This document shows positions 43,789-53,418 of a stretch of 64,000 bases of DNA, piece by piece. Origin of the DNA: Halomonas sp. McH1-25. Its GTDB lineage: Bacteria > Pseudomonadota > Gammaproteobacteria > Pseudomonadales > Halomonadaceae. Under the pieces are notes generated by a model. It had not been told where the DNA came from. It saw nothing but the letters and a program-made list of their open reading frames with translations, and searched no databases. The stretch is taken from contig NZ_JAKRFI010000006.1 in NCBI RefSeq assembly GCF_022348165.1, positions 1 through 64,000 of the forward strand, written 5' to 3'. Numbering within the stretch: the stretch's first letter is position 1; each line of letters begins with the position of its first letter. The position numbers and the translations under genes are program-made.

Positions 43789-43811
43789 GGGGACCGCCGA
43801 AGGCGGCCCCC
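43789..43811 (+). terminator. Hairpin between dctP and tetR
   Basis: GGGG-A-CCGCC GAA GGCGG-C-CCCC, nine pairs with one mismatch and a 3-nt loop. There is no U-tract. It probably acts as a processing or attenuation site that favours receptor mRNA. Confidence 0.5.
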
Positions 43812-43829
43812 GCGCCGATGAGGTATCAG

Positions 43830-44468
43830 ATGACTCAGCGTCAGACACAAGAAGAGCGCTCCCGCCAGACACAGGCACGGATAATGAAAGGCACGCTGGC
43901 GTGCATTCTCAACAAGGGCATCCGCGCCACGTCCACGACCGATGTCGCCAAGCGAGCGGAAGTGTCTCGAGGTGCGCTGCTGCACCATTACCCGACCAAA
44001 GAATCCTTGATGCGTGCAGCCCTGGAAGACTTGCTGAGTCGCGAAGTAGAAAGCGTTCGCGACATGGCAGAGCGAGTCCGTGCCGGCACGCTGGACTTCG
44101 ATACGCTGCTGGATACGCTCCATGAACATTTCAAGGGTGATTTGTTCATGGTCACACTGGAGTATCTGACGACTGCCCGAACCGACGATTCGATCAAGGA
44201 AGTGCTGATACCGCTAGCCGCACGCTTCAACGAGTCACTGGAGAGCATCTGGGAACACCTGCAGTCCAACACCCGTCACAGCACCCACGAGAACCGCGTG
44301 GCGCTGAATGCCACGTTGTGCATGATGCGTGGCATGGGCGCGCAGAGCATCTGGCGTGACGATCCCGCACTTTACCGAGACATGCTTCTGTTCTGGAAGC
44401 GGACCCTGATCGAGGCTGGCTTCACCAGCCGCCAACCGGCAAAGGACAATGGGAGACAGGTGACATGA
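43830..44468 (+). CDS. TetR family transcriptional regulator
   Basis: 212 residues from ATG 43830 (GAGGT 6 nt upstream; 43818 is an alternative start without one). The helix-turn-helix is TSTTDVAKRAEVSRGALLHH, followed by the YPTKESLMRAAL linker. It is placed inside the TRAP operon and overlaps dctQ by ATGA, so its level follows that of the transporter, which gives autoregulation if it binds the palindrome at 42505. The inducer is likely the transported compound or its product. Confidence 0.88.
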   Translation: MTQRQTQEERSRQTQARIMKGTLACILNKGIRATSTTDVAKRAEVSRGALLHHYPTKESLMRAALEDLLSREVESVRDMAERVRAGTLDFDTLLDTLHEHFKGDLFMVTLEYLTTARTDDSIKEVLIPLAARFNESLESIWEHLQSNTRHSTHENRVALNATLCMMRGMGAQSIWRDDPALYRDMLLFWKRTLIEAGFTSRQPAKDNGRQVT

Positions 44469-44971
44469 CTTCTCGCCCTTCCTTTCTGGAAAACATTAGC
44501 GCCTGGATCAGCAAGCTGGCTCTCGTCCTGGCGGCGGTGTTTCTCGTGCTGATGGCTCTGCATATCACCGTGGATGTAGTCCTGCGCTTCATCATCGGCA
44601 ACTCCTTTCCCGGCACGCTGGAAATCGTCTCCTTCTACTACATGGTCGGTGTGGTGTTCCTGCCCCTCGCCTATGTCGAGCTGAAACGCGAGCATATCAG
44701 TGTGGATGTCCTGGTCGGACGCTTCTCGGCACGTATCCAGCTGGCTCTGTACCTTTTTGCCGGCCTGCTCGGCCTGGTGTACTTCGGCCTGCTGGGTTAC
44801 CAAAGCCTGCTGGACGCCATACGCGCCACGAACCGACTGGAGACTGCCATGGCGAACTTCACGTTCTACCTGTGGCCCAGCCGCTGGGCACTTCCTGTCG
44901 GTTTCGCCGCCATGTGCCTGGCCATTCTCGCCAACCTTGCCAAGGCCCTTCGACTTCGCCAAGCGCTTTAG
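44465..44971 (+). CDS. dctQ: TRAP transporter small membrane subunit, third system
   Basis: 168 residues, four membrane spans, with the family pattern PGTLEIVSFYYMVGVVFLPLA (first 20 residues read around 50-70). Its start overlaps the tetR stop. dctM begins 9 nt later. Confidence 0.87.
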   Translation: MTSRPSFLENISAWISKLALVLAAVFLVLMALHITVDVVLRFIIGNSFPGTLEIVSFYYMVGVVFLPLAYVELKREHISVDVLVGRFSARIQLALYLFAGLLGLVYFGLLGYQSLLDAIRATNRLETAMANFTFYLWPSRWALPVGFAAMCLAILANLAKALRLRQAL

Positions 44972-44980
44972 GAGTTCGTC

Positions 44981-46288
44981 ATGAGCAATCTCGAAATTGG
45001 CATGGCAGGCATTGTCATTGCCTTGGCCCTGATCGCCCTGCGGGTCCCCATCGGCATAACGCTTGGCCTGGTCTCGATCATTGGCATCAGCCAGATGACC
45101 AGCATGTCGATTTCCTGGGGCATGATCTCCGCGACCCCCTTCGATTTCGCCGGCACCTGGGAGCTGACGGCGGCCCCCATGTTTTTGTTCATGGGGTATC
45201 TGTGCACCACGACCAACATGACACAAGGCCTGTTCCAGGCCATGCGGCTCTACTTGGCCCGGCTGCCAGGCGGCCTGGCCGTTTCCAGTGTCATGGCCTC
45301 GGCCTTCTTTGCGGCGGCCTCGGGCTCCAGTGTGGCGACCTCCGCAGCCATGTCGCGCATCGCCGTGCCCGAAATGCTCAAGCACAATTATGACAAGGGA
45401 CTCGCGACCGGGACGGTAGCTGCCTCGGGCACACTGGGCTCACTGATTCCCCCCAGCGTCCTCTTGGTGCTCTATGGCGTATATGCTCAGGTCTCCGTCG
45501 GTCAACTCTTCATGGCCGGCTTCTTGCCTGGGGTGGTGTCCGCCCTGCTCTACATCGGGATGATCATGGTCAGGGCCAAGCTCAACCCGAGCTTGGCAGG
45601 TAACGCCACCGTCCAGTCCAGCTGGCAGGAAAAGTGGGACGCCTTCAAGGATATCTGGCCCCTACCGATGCTGATCGGGGCCGTGCTGGGCGGCATCTTC
45701 CTGGGAATTTTTTCTCCCACGGAGGCCGGCGCCGTCGGCACGTCGATTGCGGCTTTGATCGCCCTGGCAAGACGCACCCTGACCCTTGCTGCGATCAAGG
45801 AAGCGCTGATCAGTACCGCTGTCAGCACGGCCAGCATTTTCATCATCCTCATCGGCTCGCTTTTCTTCACGCGCTTTCTGGCGCTGAGCGGTGTGCCAAC
45901 CGCTTTCTCCGAACTCATCCTGAGTGTAAGTACCGAGACCTGGTGGATCATTCTCGCCGTTACCCTGATCTATCTGGTCCTGGGCATGTTCATCGACTCC
46001 ATCGGCCTCTTGCTGCTGACACTGCCATTGATTCTGCCGCTGGTTCAGGGCGCCGACCTCAACCTGGTGTGGTTCGGCATTATCGTCATCAAGCTGCTTG
46101 AAGTGGGGCTGGTGACGCCACCGATCGGACTTAATGTCTATGTCATCAAGGGCGCGCTGGGCAGCAGCGTTACCCTTCCCGAAGTGTTTAGAGGGGTAGG
46201 CTGGTTCATTGCGATGGATCTTGTCGCCCTGCTGCTGATTGTGCTGATACCGGCGCTGTCTTTGTACCTTCCCCAGCAAATGTTCTGA
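44981..46288 (+). CDS. dctM: TRAP transporter large membrane subunit, third system
   Basis: 435 residues, about 12 membrane spans. The duplicate-fold motifs FAAASGSSVATSAAMSRIA and LIPPSVLLVLYG are present around 110-165. It forms the carrier for the receptor at 42634. It is followed after 20 nt by the amidohydrolase gene. Confidence 0.92.
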   Translation: MSNLEIGMAGIVIALALIALRVPIGITLGLVSIIGISQMTSMSISWGMISATPFDFAGTWELTAAPMFLFMGYLCTTTNMTQGLFQAMRLYLARLPGGLAVSSVMASAFFAAASGSSVATSAAMSRIAVPEMLKHNYDKGLATGTVAASGTLGSLIPPSVLLVLYGVYAQVSVGQLFMAGFLPGVVSALLYIGMIMVRAKLNPSLAGNATVQSSWQEKWDAFKDIWPLPMLIGAVLGGIFLGIFSPTEAGAVGTSIAALIALARRTLTLAAIKEALISTAVSTASIFIILIGSLFFTRFLALSGVPTAFSELILSVSTETWWIILAVTLIYLVLGMFIDSIGLLLLTLPLILPLVQGADLNLVWFGIIVIKLLEVGLVTPPIGLNVYVIKGALGSSVTLPEVFRGVGWFIAMDLVALLLIVLIPALSLYLPQQMF

Positions 46289-46308
46289 ACGACCGTCAAG
46301 GAACTCCA

Positions 46309-47535
46309 ATGACAACGATACGCTTCACAAACGCCAATGTTATCGATACGCGCAAGGGTCAGGTACTCGCCGATCACGAGGTGCGCATAAAGGATGGGCG
46401 CATCATCGACGTCAGCGCTGAGCCGTTGGATGGCCAGGATGAGCAGGTCGTGGATTTGAAGGGGCGCTACCTGATGCCCGGCCTTGTCGATTCGCATGTC
46501 CACGTCACGGCCATCACGCCGAATTTCGCCCTGCTCGAAACCCTGTCGCCGTTCTACGTAGGCGCCAAGTCGAACGAACTCCTTGAAAGCATGCTGATGA
46601 GGGGATTTACCACGGTACGTGATGCGGGCGGTGCGGATTACGGCCTGGCCAAGGCCATCGAGGAAGATAGCTTGATTGGCCCGCGCATTCTTTATTGTGG
46701 CAATGCCCTGTCCCAGACTGGCGGACATGCCGATATGCGTGGCCCTGGTCAGCAGACCTTTGAAGGCTGCTTTTGCTGCGCCGGCCTGGGGCGCGTATGC
46801 GATGGCGTTAGTGAAGTACGCCGTGCGGCCCGCGATGAAATCCGCAAGGGGGCAACGCAGATCAAGATCATGGCGTCGGGTGGCGTCTCCTCGCCTACCG
46901 ACCGCATCGACAGCACCCAGTTCTCGCTGGAAGAGATCGACGCCATTGTCGAGGAGGCGACGGCAGCCAACATTCACACCATGGCCCATGCGTACACGGC
47001 TCGTGCCATCAACCGGCTTATCCCACGCGGCGTGAAAACGATCGAGCACGGCAACCTGATGGACGAGGAAAGCTGCCGACTGTTCCTCGAGTACGATGCC
47101 TACCTGACCCCGACACTTGCCACTTACGATGCCTTGGCCAAGGAAGGCGTCGAAGCCGGTATGGCTCCCCATCTCCAGCAGAAAGTTTATGACGTCCTGG
47201 ATGCAGGCGGTAAGGCCTTGGAAATGGCCTATCGTCATGGAGTCAAGATGCTGTATGGCTCTGATCTGCTTGGTAGTATGCAGCGCCATCAACTCAATGA
47301 GTTTAACCTGCGTAAGGACGTGGTACCGGCTGACGATCTTCTGCGCGCCGCGACTTGTAATGCAGCCGATGCGTATGGTTATACGGGAGACTTCGGCGAA
47401 ATAATTCCCGGGGCAAGGGCGGACCTGCTTGTCCTGGGTGAGAACCCTCTGGAAGACATCACGGTGATGACGCAGCCTGAGCGTTATCTGCTCGCGATCA
47501 TGAAATTCGGGTCATTTTACAAAACAGAATTATAA
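46309..47535 (+). CDS. Metal-dependent amidohydrolase (COG1228, imidazolonepropionase/prolidase-like)
   Basis: 408 residues. The metal ligands are visible: H63/H65 in DSHVHV, a Lys in QIKIMASGG (about 185), His in TMAHAYT and IEHGN, and Asp in LYGSDLL. This is the binuclear subtype seen in prolidase- and carboxypeptidase-like members. No signal peptide is present, so it acts in the cytoplasm on the compound imported by the TRAP system. A cyclic amide, N-acyl amino acid or Xaa-Pro dipeptide is possible. It is the last gene of the TetR-linked operon. Confidence 0.85.
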   Translation: MTTIRFTNANVIDTRKGQVLADHEVRIKDGRIIDVSAEPLDGQDEQVVDLKGRYLMPGLVDSHVHVTAITPNFALLETLSPFYVGAKSNELLESMLMRGFTTVRDAGGADYGLAKAIEEDSLIGPRILYCGNALSQTGGHADMRGPGQQTFEGCFCCAGLGRVCDGVSEVRRAARDEIRKGATQIKIMASGGVSSPTDRIDSTQFSLEEIDAIVEEATAANIHTMAHAYTARAINRLIPRGVKTIEHGNLMDEESCRLFLEYDAYLTPTLATYDALAKEGVEAGMAPHLQQKVYDVLDAGGKALEMAYRHGVKMLYGSDLLGSMQRHQLNEFNLRKDVVPADDLLRAATCNAADAYGYTGDFGEIIPGARADLLVLGENPLEDITVMTQPERYLLAIMKFGSFYKTEL

Positions 47536-47774
47536 ATAATTTCATTTGCCAGGTTGGTTATCTCAGCTGTATAGGTGAGAACATAGCTAAGAGGCTTAAG
47601 CTAGCCTGGCTAGATTCGAATAAAGTTGAAAATTTATTTCGGCTGCGATCAGACCAGACAAAATCGGATAAAGCCTGAGTCTTGCCGGTGCCTAATGATG
47701 CACGACCTTGGCTCGAAGCGCTGCCGTTCGATACGACCCACGCCAAGCTACGACGTGCCGGGGAGAATGCCGAG

Positions 47775-48006
47775 GCGCGATATAGACCGGCCCGACCTGC
47801 GCCTTCATGACTTGCGGCACAGCTATGCGAGCCTGCTGGCTCAAGTCGGAGAGAACATGACGACGGTAGGGGGATCTACTGGACCATTCGAGCCTGATCG
47901 TGACGAGCCGCTGTGTGCATATGTTCGATGCTGGACTAGACGACATAAGCGTTCAGTTGCCAACACTGAATACGGCCTTCTGCGACCAAGCATTAAGCGA
48001 GGCTAA
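47775..48006 (+). pseudogene. Tyrosine integrase 3' fragment, relic b (frameshift, Tyr lost)
   Basis: Almost identical to relic a through LRLHDLRHSYASLLAQVGEN and the same one-base frameshift after MTTV. Then, like relic c, it reads DLLDHSSLIVTSR and MFDAGLDDI, but the catalytic Tyr codon has become TGT (Cys). No tRNA sequence follows. It marks a former junction between two accessory blocks. Upstream sequence 47536-47774 holds no recognisable gene. Confidence 0.82.
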
Positions 48007-48123
48007 AACGGGAGGGAGGTGCTATTTGGCGGACACAGCCATCGAGAAATGAGGAAGAAATCTCCCCTATGCAACAGGAGCTGGAAACATCCTAATAAAT
48101 TATTTAAATTATAAAATTAAGCT

Positions 48124-48153
48124 AAACGGCTCTGCATGAAGCGGGGCCGTTTT
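48124..48153 (+). terminator. Orphan intrinsic terminator
   Basis: AAACGGC ... GCCGTTTT hairpin with T-rich tail. No intact gene precedes it, so it is probably left over from a lost gene beside integrase relic b. The remainder of 48007-48477 shows no gene. Confidence 0.55.
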
Positions 48154-48477
48154 AGCGTAGGAACTTACGCTTAATATCACTCATGTAACCGAAAGATAGT
48201 GCCGACTTGTGGCCAGAGAAGGCATGCTTACGTATCTTGCGAGGTGCAGTGGGGAGAGGAATCTTTAAAAGTCTTTTTCCTGGTCACGAAACTTGCTGCT
48301 ATCTCACCGCAAGGGCGAGACTCGGTGGGCGTCTTGTCATCAAGCTTGGCAGTATGACAGGACTACGCGCGGCCAGAAGCTTGCCTTGATCACGTCGTTA
48401 CAATTAACATCATTTTTTCGAGAAAATGTAGTTTACTGTTCCACAAGTACAATTATTCAATAACATTGAGTTTCACT

Positions 48478-49383
48478 ATGATCAATTTGCGCCAAATCGA
48501 AGCATTCCGCGCCGTCATGGTGCAAAAAACCATTACCCGTGCAGCACAGACGCTCTTTGTATCCCAGCCTGCTGTTTCTCGGCTCATAGCGGATCTTGAA
48601 CATTACGTAGGGTTCTCGTTATTTAAGCGTCATAAAGGCAGGCTCATCCCCACTCCAGAAGCTTTAGCCCTTTACGAAGATGTGGAGCGTGCTTTCGTTG
48701 GCTTGGATAAAATTACGGATACGGCACGTGAGATCCGTGAGTTTCGTACGGGACGATTGTTTTTAAGTTGCATGCCTGCCTTGGCACTGAGTTTGTTGCC
48801 ACAGCTAATTAATGATTTTTCAACGCGTCACCCAGGCATCACCATCTCCCTACAGGCCCATAGCTCGCAACGTGTGCTTGAATGGGTTGCGACTCAACAA
48901 TGTGATGCCGGCTTGATTGGCATGAGCATCAATGATCCTGCGGTCAGCCTCGTTCCGCTACTGAACCGACCTCTACGCTTAGTCATGCCGCCCTTACATC
49001 CGCTAGCTGTCAAGCCCGAAGTGCATATTCATGACTTGGAGGGGGAGCCGTTTGTCTCGCTAGGCCAGTTACAGGACGTACGGCCCATAATCGACAAGGC
49101 ATTTCAGGACGCTCAAGTAAAACGGCACATGCGCGTCGAGACCCAGCTTTCCAGCGTTGCATGCGAGCTAGTCATCGCGGGTGCCGGCGTTTCTCTCATT
49201 GATCCAGCCACAGCATGTTTTTACGACCAGCGCGGGCTAGTGTCGCGCCCTTTTTACCCAGAAATTCCCTTTCAATACAGTGCTGTACTGCCAGCTTTCC
49301 GGCCAGTATCTCGTCTAGTGGAAGAGTTTCTTGGAGAGGTACAGTGCCGGCTGGAGTCACTGCTTGGCCCTTCAAAGCCATAA
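48478..49383 (+). CDS. LysR family transcriptional regulator (OccR/NocR-like)
   Basis: 301 residues from ATG 48478; a TTG at 48466 is less likely. The helix-turn-helix reads TRAAQTLFVSQPAVSRLIAD (21-40), close in style to the opine regulators OccR and NocR. The remainder is the usual ligand-binding domain. It precedes, in the same direction, an ABC transporter and oxidase operon that resembles opine catabolism, and is its probable activator. Confidence 0.9.
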   Translation: MINLRQIEAFRAVMVQKTITRAAQTLFVSQPAVSRLIADLEHYVGFSLFKRHKGRLIPTPEALALYEDVERAFVGLDKITDTAREIREFRTGRLFLSCMPALALSLLPQLINDFSTRHPGITISLQAHSSQRVLEWVATQQCDAGLIGMSINDPAVSLVPLLNRPLRLVMPPLHPLAVKPEVHIHDLEGEPFVSLGQLQDVRPIIDKAFQDAQVKRHMRVETQLSSVACELVIAGAGVSLIDPATACFYDQRGLVSRPFYPEIPFQYSAVLPAFRPVSRLVEEFLGEVQCRLESLLGPSKP

Positions 49384-49531
49384 CATTTACACATAGATGT
49401 GCTACAAAATGGCATTAGTACTCATACCCGCCCGAATGCTAGCTTCATTGTATGTCGTATGCGCATAGCTTCATCTCGAGCTGTTATCTCCAGCTCGTAA
49501 ATGCTCCACAAAAATAAACAGGTGAAAACTG

Positions 49532-50566
49532 ATGAAACGACTGTTGTACCCCACCCTGACCGTGGCTGGCGTGATGTCTTTTGGCATGGGCCAAGCCATT
49601 GCCGATCCTCTCTATATCGGTGCCTATGGCGGTTCCACTGAAAAAGCCATGAAAGAGAAGATCATTCCAGCTTTCCTCGAAAATCACGATGCCGAAGTTA
49701 TTTATGTACCGGGCAACTCAACCGATACCTTAGCCAAGCTCCAGGCGCAGGCAGGCAACCAGGAACTTGACGTGGTCTTAATGGATGATGGGCCCATGTA
49801 CCAGGCCATCAATCTCGGTTTTTGCTCACCGCTATCCGGCATGAAGTCGCTTGACGATGTCTACGATGTAGCCCGCTTTTCAAATGACAATGCTGTTGGT
49901 ATTGGCTTGGTAGCTACGGGGTTTGCTTACAATGCCGAAATGTTCAAACGCAATGGCTGGGCGCCGCCTTCCTCCTGGCAGGATTTAGCAGATAAAAAGT
50001 TTGAAGGAAAACTTGTCGTTCCTTCTATCAGCAATACCTATGGCCTTCATACCCTTGTCATGGCGGCTCGTCTCAATGGCGGGGGAGAAAACAATATTGA
50101 TCCAGGCTTTGAATACATCAAAAATGAAGTGGCGCCCAATATTCTGACGTTTGAGCCTTCGGCAGGCAAAATGTCAGAGCTTTTTCAGAATGAAGAGATC
50201 GCTTTGTCTGTTTGGGGAAGCGGTCGGCTTCGCTCGCTAGCCAGTACTGGCTTCCCAGGAGCCTTTGCCTACCCTGAGGAGGGGGCAGTCGCTCTAATGG
50301 TCGCCGCCTGTGCTACGGAGGGCAGCGATGACCCAGAGCTGGCGCGAGAATTTATAACTCATCTGCTCTCTCCTGAATCTCAGCAGGTCCTTGCCGATGT
50401 ACAGGGCTGGGGCCCTGCCCAGCGCCATACTGAGCTTCCCGATGATTTGGCCGCATCGCTTCCCTATGGCGACAAAGTGGACCAGTTGGTAACCGTAGAT
50501 TGGGATGCTATTAACCCTAAGCGTCTCGAATGGACTAACCGCTGGAATCGTCGCATCGAACGCTAA
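49532..50566 (+). CDS. ABC transporter periplasmic binding protein (PotD/family 1 type)
   Basis: 344 residues with a signal peptide ending GQAIA before DPLYIG. The start YIGAYGGSTEKAM and later NTYGLHTL fit family 1 receptors for polyamines, opines or related amines. It is the first gene of a nine-gene operon: receptor, ATPase, two permeases, four oxidase genes and RidA. Confidence 0.88.
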   Translation: MKRLLYPTLTVAGVMSFGMGQAIADPLYIGAYGGSTEKAMKEKIIPAFLENHDAEVIYVPGNSTDTLAKLQAQAGNQELDVVLMDDGPMYQAINLGFCSPLSGMKSLDDVYDVARFSNDNAVGIGLVATGFAYNAEMFKRNGWAPPSSWQDLADKKFEGKLVVPSISNTYGLHTLVMAARLNGGGENNIDPGFEYIKNEVAPNILTFEPSAGKMSELFQNEEIALSVWGSGRLRSLASTGFPGAFAYPEEGAVALMVAACATEGSDDPELAREFITHLLSPESQQVLADVQGWGPAQRHTELPDDLAASLPYGDKVDQLVTVDWDAINPKRLEWTNRWNRRIER

Positions 50567-50646
50567 GTGCGCTCTGGCTATCAACTATCCATCCACTAAT
50601 GCATACCCTCTCTGTCTATTGGCAGAGAGGGCAGGAGAGCCTTGCC

Positions 50647-51708
50647 ATGAGCTTTCTTCGATTGGAATCGTTGACTAAGCAGTACGGCGCTACAACCGCA
50701 GCAAAGAATATCACTTTGGATATCGCCAAGGGGGAATTCGTTTCTCTGCTAGGACCCTCAGGTTGTGGTAAGACGACGACATTGCAGATGATCGCCGGGT
50801 TCGTGGAGCCAACCCAAGGCCGTATCCTGATGGACGGCGTAAACATTACAAACCAAAAAGCCAATCAGCGTGGGATTGGCATCGTCTTTCAGAGCTATGC
50901 GCTGTTTCCACATATGACAGTCGCGGAAAATGCCCGATTCGGCCTAGAAATGCGCCGTGTACCTGTCGATGAGAGCCATCGACGAGTCTCTGAAACTCTT
51001 GAACTTGTAGGTTTGGATCACCTTGGAGACCGTTACCCGCGCGAGCTCTCAGGCGGCCAGCGGCAACGTGTTGCCCTGGCACGGGCCCTGGTCATTCGTC
51101 CTCCCCTACTTCTATTGGACGAACCGTTGTCCAACCTTGATGCCAAGCTGCGCGAAAACATGCAAATCGAGTTGCGCAATATTCAGCAACAAGTCGGCAC
51201 CACAACATTAATGGTGACACACGATCAGTCCGAGGCATTATCCCTGAGTGACCGAGTTGTGGTCATGAACCAAGGGTGTGTTGTACAGGTAGATGAGCCA
51301 TTCAATGCCTATGAGCAACCCAACGATACGTTCGTTTCCTCTTTCGTTGGCAAAACCAACCTATTATCGGCCCAAGTTGTTAATCGCAATGGGCAGCCAT
51401 GTCTGCGGCTGGGGGAATGTATCTTTGATTTCCCCGTCACTGCTGGTCTCGAATCGGATGACATCAAACTCTCCATTCGTCCCGAAAGGCTCGAGCTGAC
51501 CGATATCCATCATGGCCAGCTTATCGGTCGTGTCCGCACTAGACTGTTTCTCGGTAACCACTGGCTCTATCAGATAGAAAGCAATGCCGGCGACCTGCTA
51601 GTCACACTTCCCAATCATGGCTTCATGGCCATTGGTGTTGGTGATGATGTTGGCGTGCGTTGGCAGCCAGACGCTGTCCGCATACTAAAGGAGCAGGCTT
51701 ATGGCTGA
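50647..51708 (+). CDS. ABC transporter ATPase (PotA-like)
   Basis: 353 residues from ATG 50647 (AGGAG about 10 nt upstream). Walker [10 protein letters not shown], signature [15 protein letters not shown], Walker [14 protein letters not shown] and switch THDQ are all intact. A C-terminal TOBE-type domain (about 270-350) is typical of polyamine and opine importers. It overlaps the first permease gene by 8 nt. Confidence 0.94.
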   Translation: MSFLRLESLTKQYGATTAAKNITLDIAKGEFVSLLGPSGCGKTTTLQMIAGFVEPTQGRILMDGVNITNQKANQRGIGIVFQSYALFPHMTVAENARFGLEMRRVPVDESHRRVSETLELVGLDHLGDRYPRELSGGQRQRVALARALVIRPPLLLLDEPLSNLDAKLRENMQIELRNIQQQVGTTTLMVTHDQSEALSLSDRVVVMNQGCVVQVDEPFNAYEQPNDTFVSSFVGKTNLLSAQVVNRNGQPCLRLGECIFDFPVTAGLESDDIKLSIRPERLELTDIHHGQLIGRVRTRLFLGNHWLYQIESNAGDLLVTLPNHGFMAIGVGDDVGVRWQPDAVRILKEQAYG

Positions 51709-52603
51709 ACTCACCTCGACGCTTTCAGAGACGCCGAATCCACCCGTATCCAAGCGATTAGCCCCTTGGCTATTGAGCGGTCCCGGCGCCATATTTTTCT
51801 TGACGCTATTGGGTATGCCTCTTCTGATGACGCTAGTCTTAAGCTTCAATAGCTTTGACTATTCAGAAGGCATCATTTCCACTTTTACACTGAACAATTA
51901 TCTGGAAGTACTGACAGATAGCTACTTTCACGAAATATTTCTGCGAACTTATGGTATCAGTGTAGCCGTCGTCATTTTATGTATATTGATTGGGGTTCCT
52001 GAAGCCTACATCCTTTCCAGAATGCGCAGCCCTTGGCGCTCCCTTTTCCTAGTCGTCACCCTGGCGCCACTGCTTATATCTGTGGTCGTCCGTACACTGG
52101 GGTGGGTGTTGCTCATCGGTGGCAATGGTTTACTGGGCAAGACTCTGGAAGCTCTAGGGCTGGCTGAAGCCAGCGCCGGGAATCTGATGTATACCCATAC
52201 GGGCGTGATCATGGCCTTGGTGCACGTATTGGTGCCATTCATGGTCATTTCCGTATGGGCCGCGCTGCAAAAACTGGACCCAGCCGTGGAGAATGCCAGC
52301 CTTTCCCTGGGCGCCAGCCATAGCATTGTATTCCGTCGCATTGTGATTCCGCAGATTTTACCCGGCATTCTTTCAGGCAGCTTGATCGTGTTTGCCCTGT
52401 CCGCCAGTGCCTTTGCAACTCCCGCCATCATCGGAGGTCGCCGCCTCAAGGTCGCTGCAACAGCAGCCTACGACGAGTATCTCAATACCATGAACTGGCC
52501 CTTGGGGGCAGCGATTGCCTTCATCCTGCTAGTCGCCAACGTTGCCCTGGTCATGACTTATAACCGCATGATGGAACGCCGCTTCCGTCGTACCTTGGGC
52601 TAG
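51701..52603 (+). CDS. ABC transporter permease (PotB-like)
   Basis: 300 residues, six membrane spans. The EAA loop is ENASLSLGASHSIVFRRIVIP (first 20 given, about residues 196-215). It pairs with the following permease to form the channel. Confidence 0.9.
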   Translation: MAELTSTLSETPNPPVSKRLAPWLLSGPGAIFFLTLLGMPLLMTLVLSFNSFDYSEGIISTFTLNNYLEVLTDSYFHEIFLRTYGISVAVVILCILIGVPEAYILSRMRSPWRSLFLVVTLAPLLISVVVRTLGWVLLIGGNGLLGKTLEALGLAEASAGNLMYTHTGVIMALVHVLVPFMVISVWAALQKLDPAVENASLSLGASHSIVFRRIVIPQILPGILSGSLIVFALSASAFATPAIIGGRRLKVAATAAYDEYLNTMNWPLGAAIAFILLVANVALVMTYNRMMERRFRRTLG

Positions 52604-52614
52604 GAGGAAACATC

Positions 52615-53409
52615 ATGCAACGTAACGGTAAATTCGCACTGCTGTTTCATAGCCTGTTCGTCGTATTTCTGTTGGCTCCGCTGGTGGTGGTTGTCCTTGT
52701 CGCCTTCACACCGAATGGCTATCTCTCTTACCCCACCTCAGGTTTATCCCTGCGCTGGTTCAAAGCCATACTCGATAATCCCGCGTTCATTCGAGCATTC
52801 TGGAATAGTATGTATCTAGGCATTGCTGCTGCGACCATTTCCGCCGTACTCGCCATCCCGGCAGCTTTGGCCATTGTGCGCTACCAATTCCGTGGTCGTG
52901 ATGGGTTGGTCAGTTTGTTTCTTTCGCCCCTGATGATTCCTCATGTGGTGTTGGGGGTAGCCTTTCTCAGCTTCTTTTCGCGTATCGGTATTTACGGAAG
53001 CTTCCCGGCATTGGTCGCCGCTCATGTCATTATCATCATGCCGTATACCATGCGTCTGGTCATGGCATCCGTCTTTGGTATGGACCGCAGTGCCGAACAG
53101 GCTGCCCTATCGTTGGGTTCCTCTCAATGGACCGTGTTCCGACGTGTCACTCTCCCTATGATCCTGCCGGGAGTGGCGGGCGGCTGGGTACTCGCTTTTA
53201 CGACCAGCTTCGATGAACTCTCGATGACGATCTTCGTAGCCTCTCCGAGCACTACGACATTGCCTGTGCAGATGTATAACCATATCGCCCACACCATCGA
53301 CCCCCTCATCGCTTCGGTATCCACGGTACTGATTGTGATTACTGCTCTTTTCATGGTGGTGCTCGATCGCCTGTACGGCCTGGATAAAGTCCTGATCGGT
53401 AAGGGTTAA
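52615..53409 (+). CDS. ABC transporter permease (PotC-like)
   Basis: 264 residues, six membrane spans. The EAA loop is EQAALSLGSSQWTVFRRVTL (about 160-179). AGGAGG stands just before the ATG. It is the second half of the channel, 11 nt after its partner and 9 nt before the first FAD oxidase gene. Confidence 0.91.
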   Translation: MQRNGKFALLFHSLFVVFLLAPLVVVVLVAFTPNGYLSYPTSGLSLRWFKAILDNPAFIRAFWNSMYLGIAAATISAVLAIPAALAIVRYQFRGRDGLVSLFLSPLMIPHVVLGVAFLSFFSRIGIYGSFPALVAAHVIIIMPYTMRLVMASVFGMDRSAEQAALSLGSSQWTVFRRVTLPMILPGVAGGWVLAFTTSFDELSMTIFVASPSTTTLPVQMYNHIAHTIDPLIASVSTVLIVITALFMVVLDRLYGLDKVLIGKG

Positions 53410-53418
53410 GGAGAACTC

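Noticed and set aside
46138-47292. 384-codon minus-strand open frame opposite dctM and the amidohydrolase
   Set aside because: Shadow of two conserved + strand genes; composition is that of an antisense frame.
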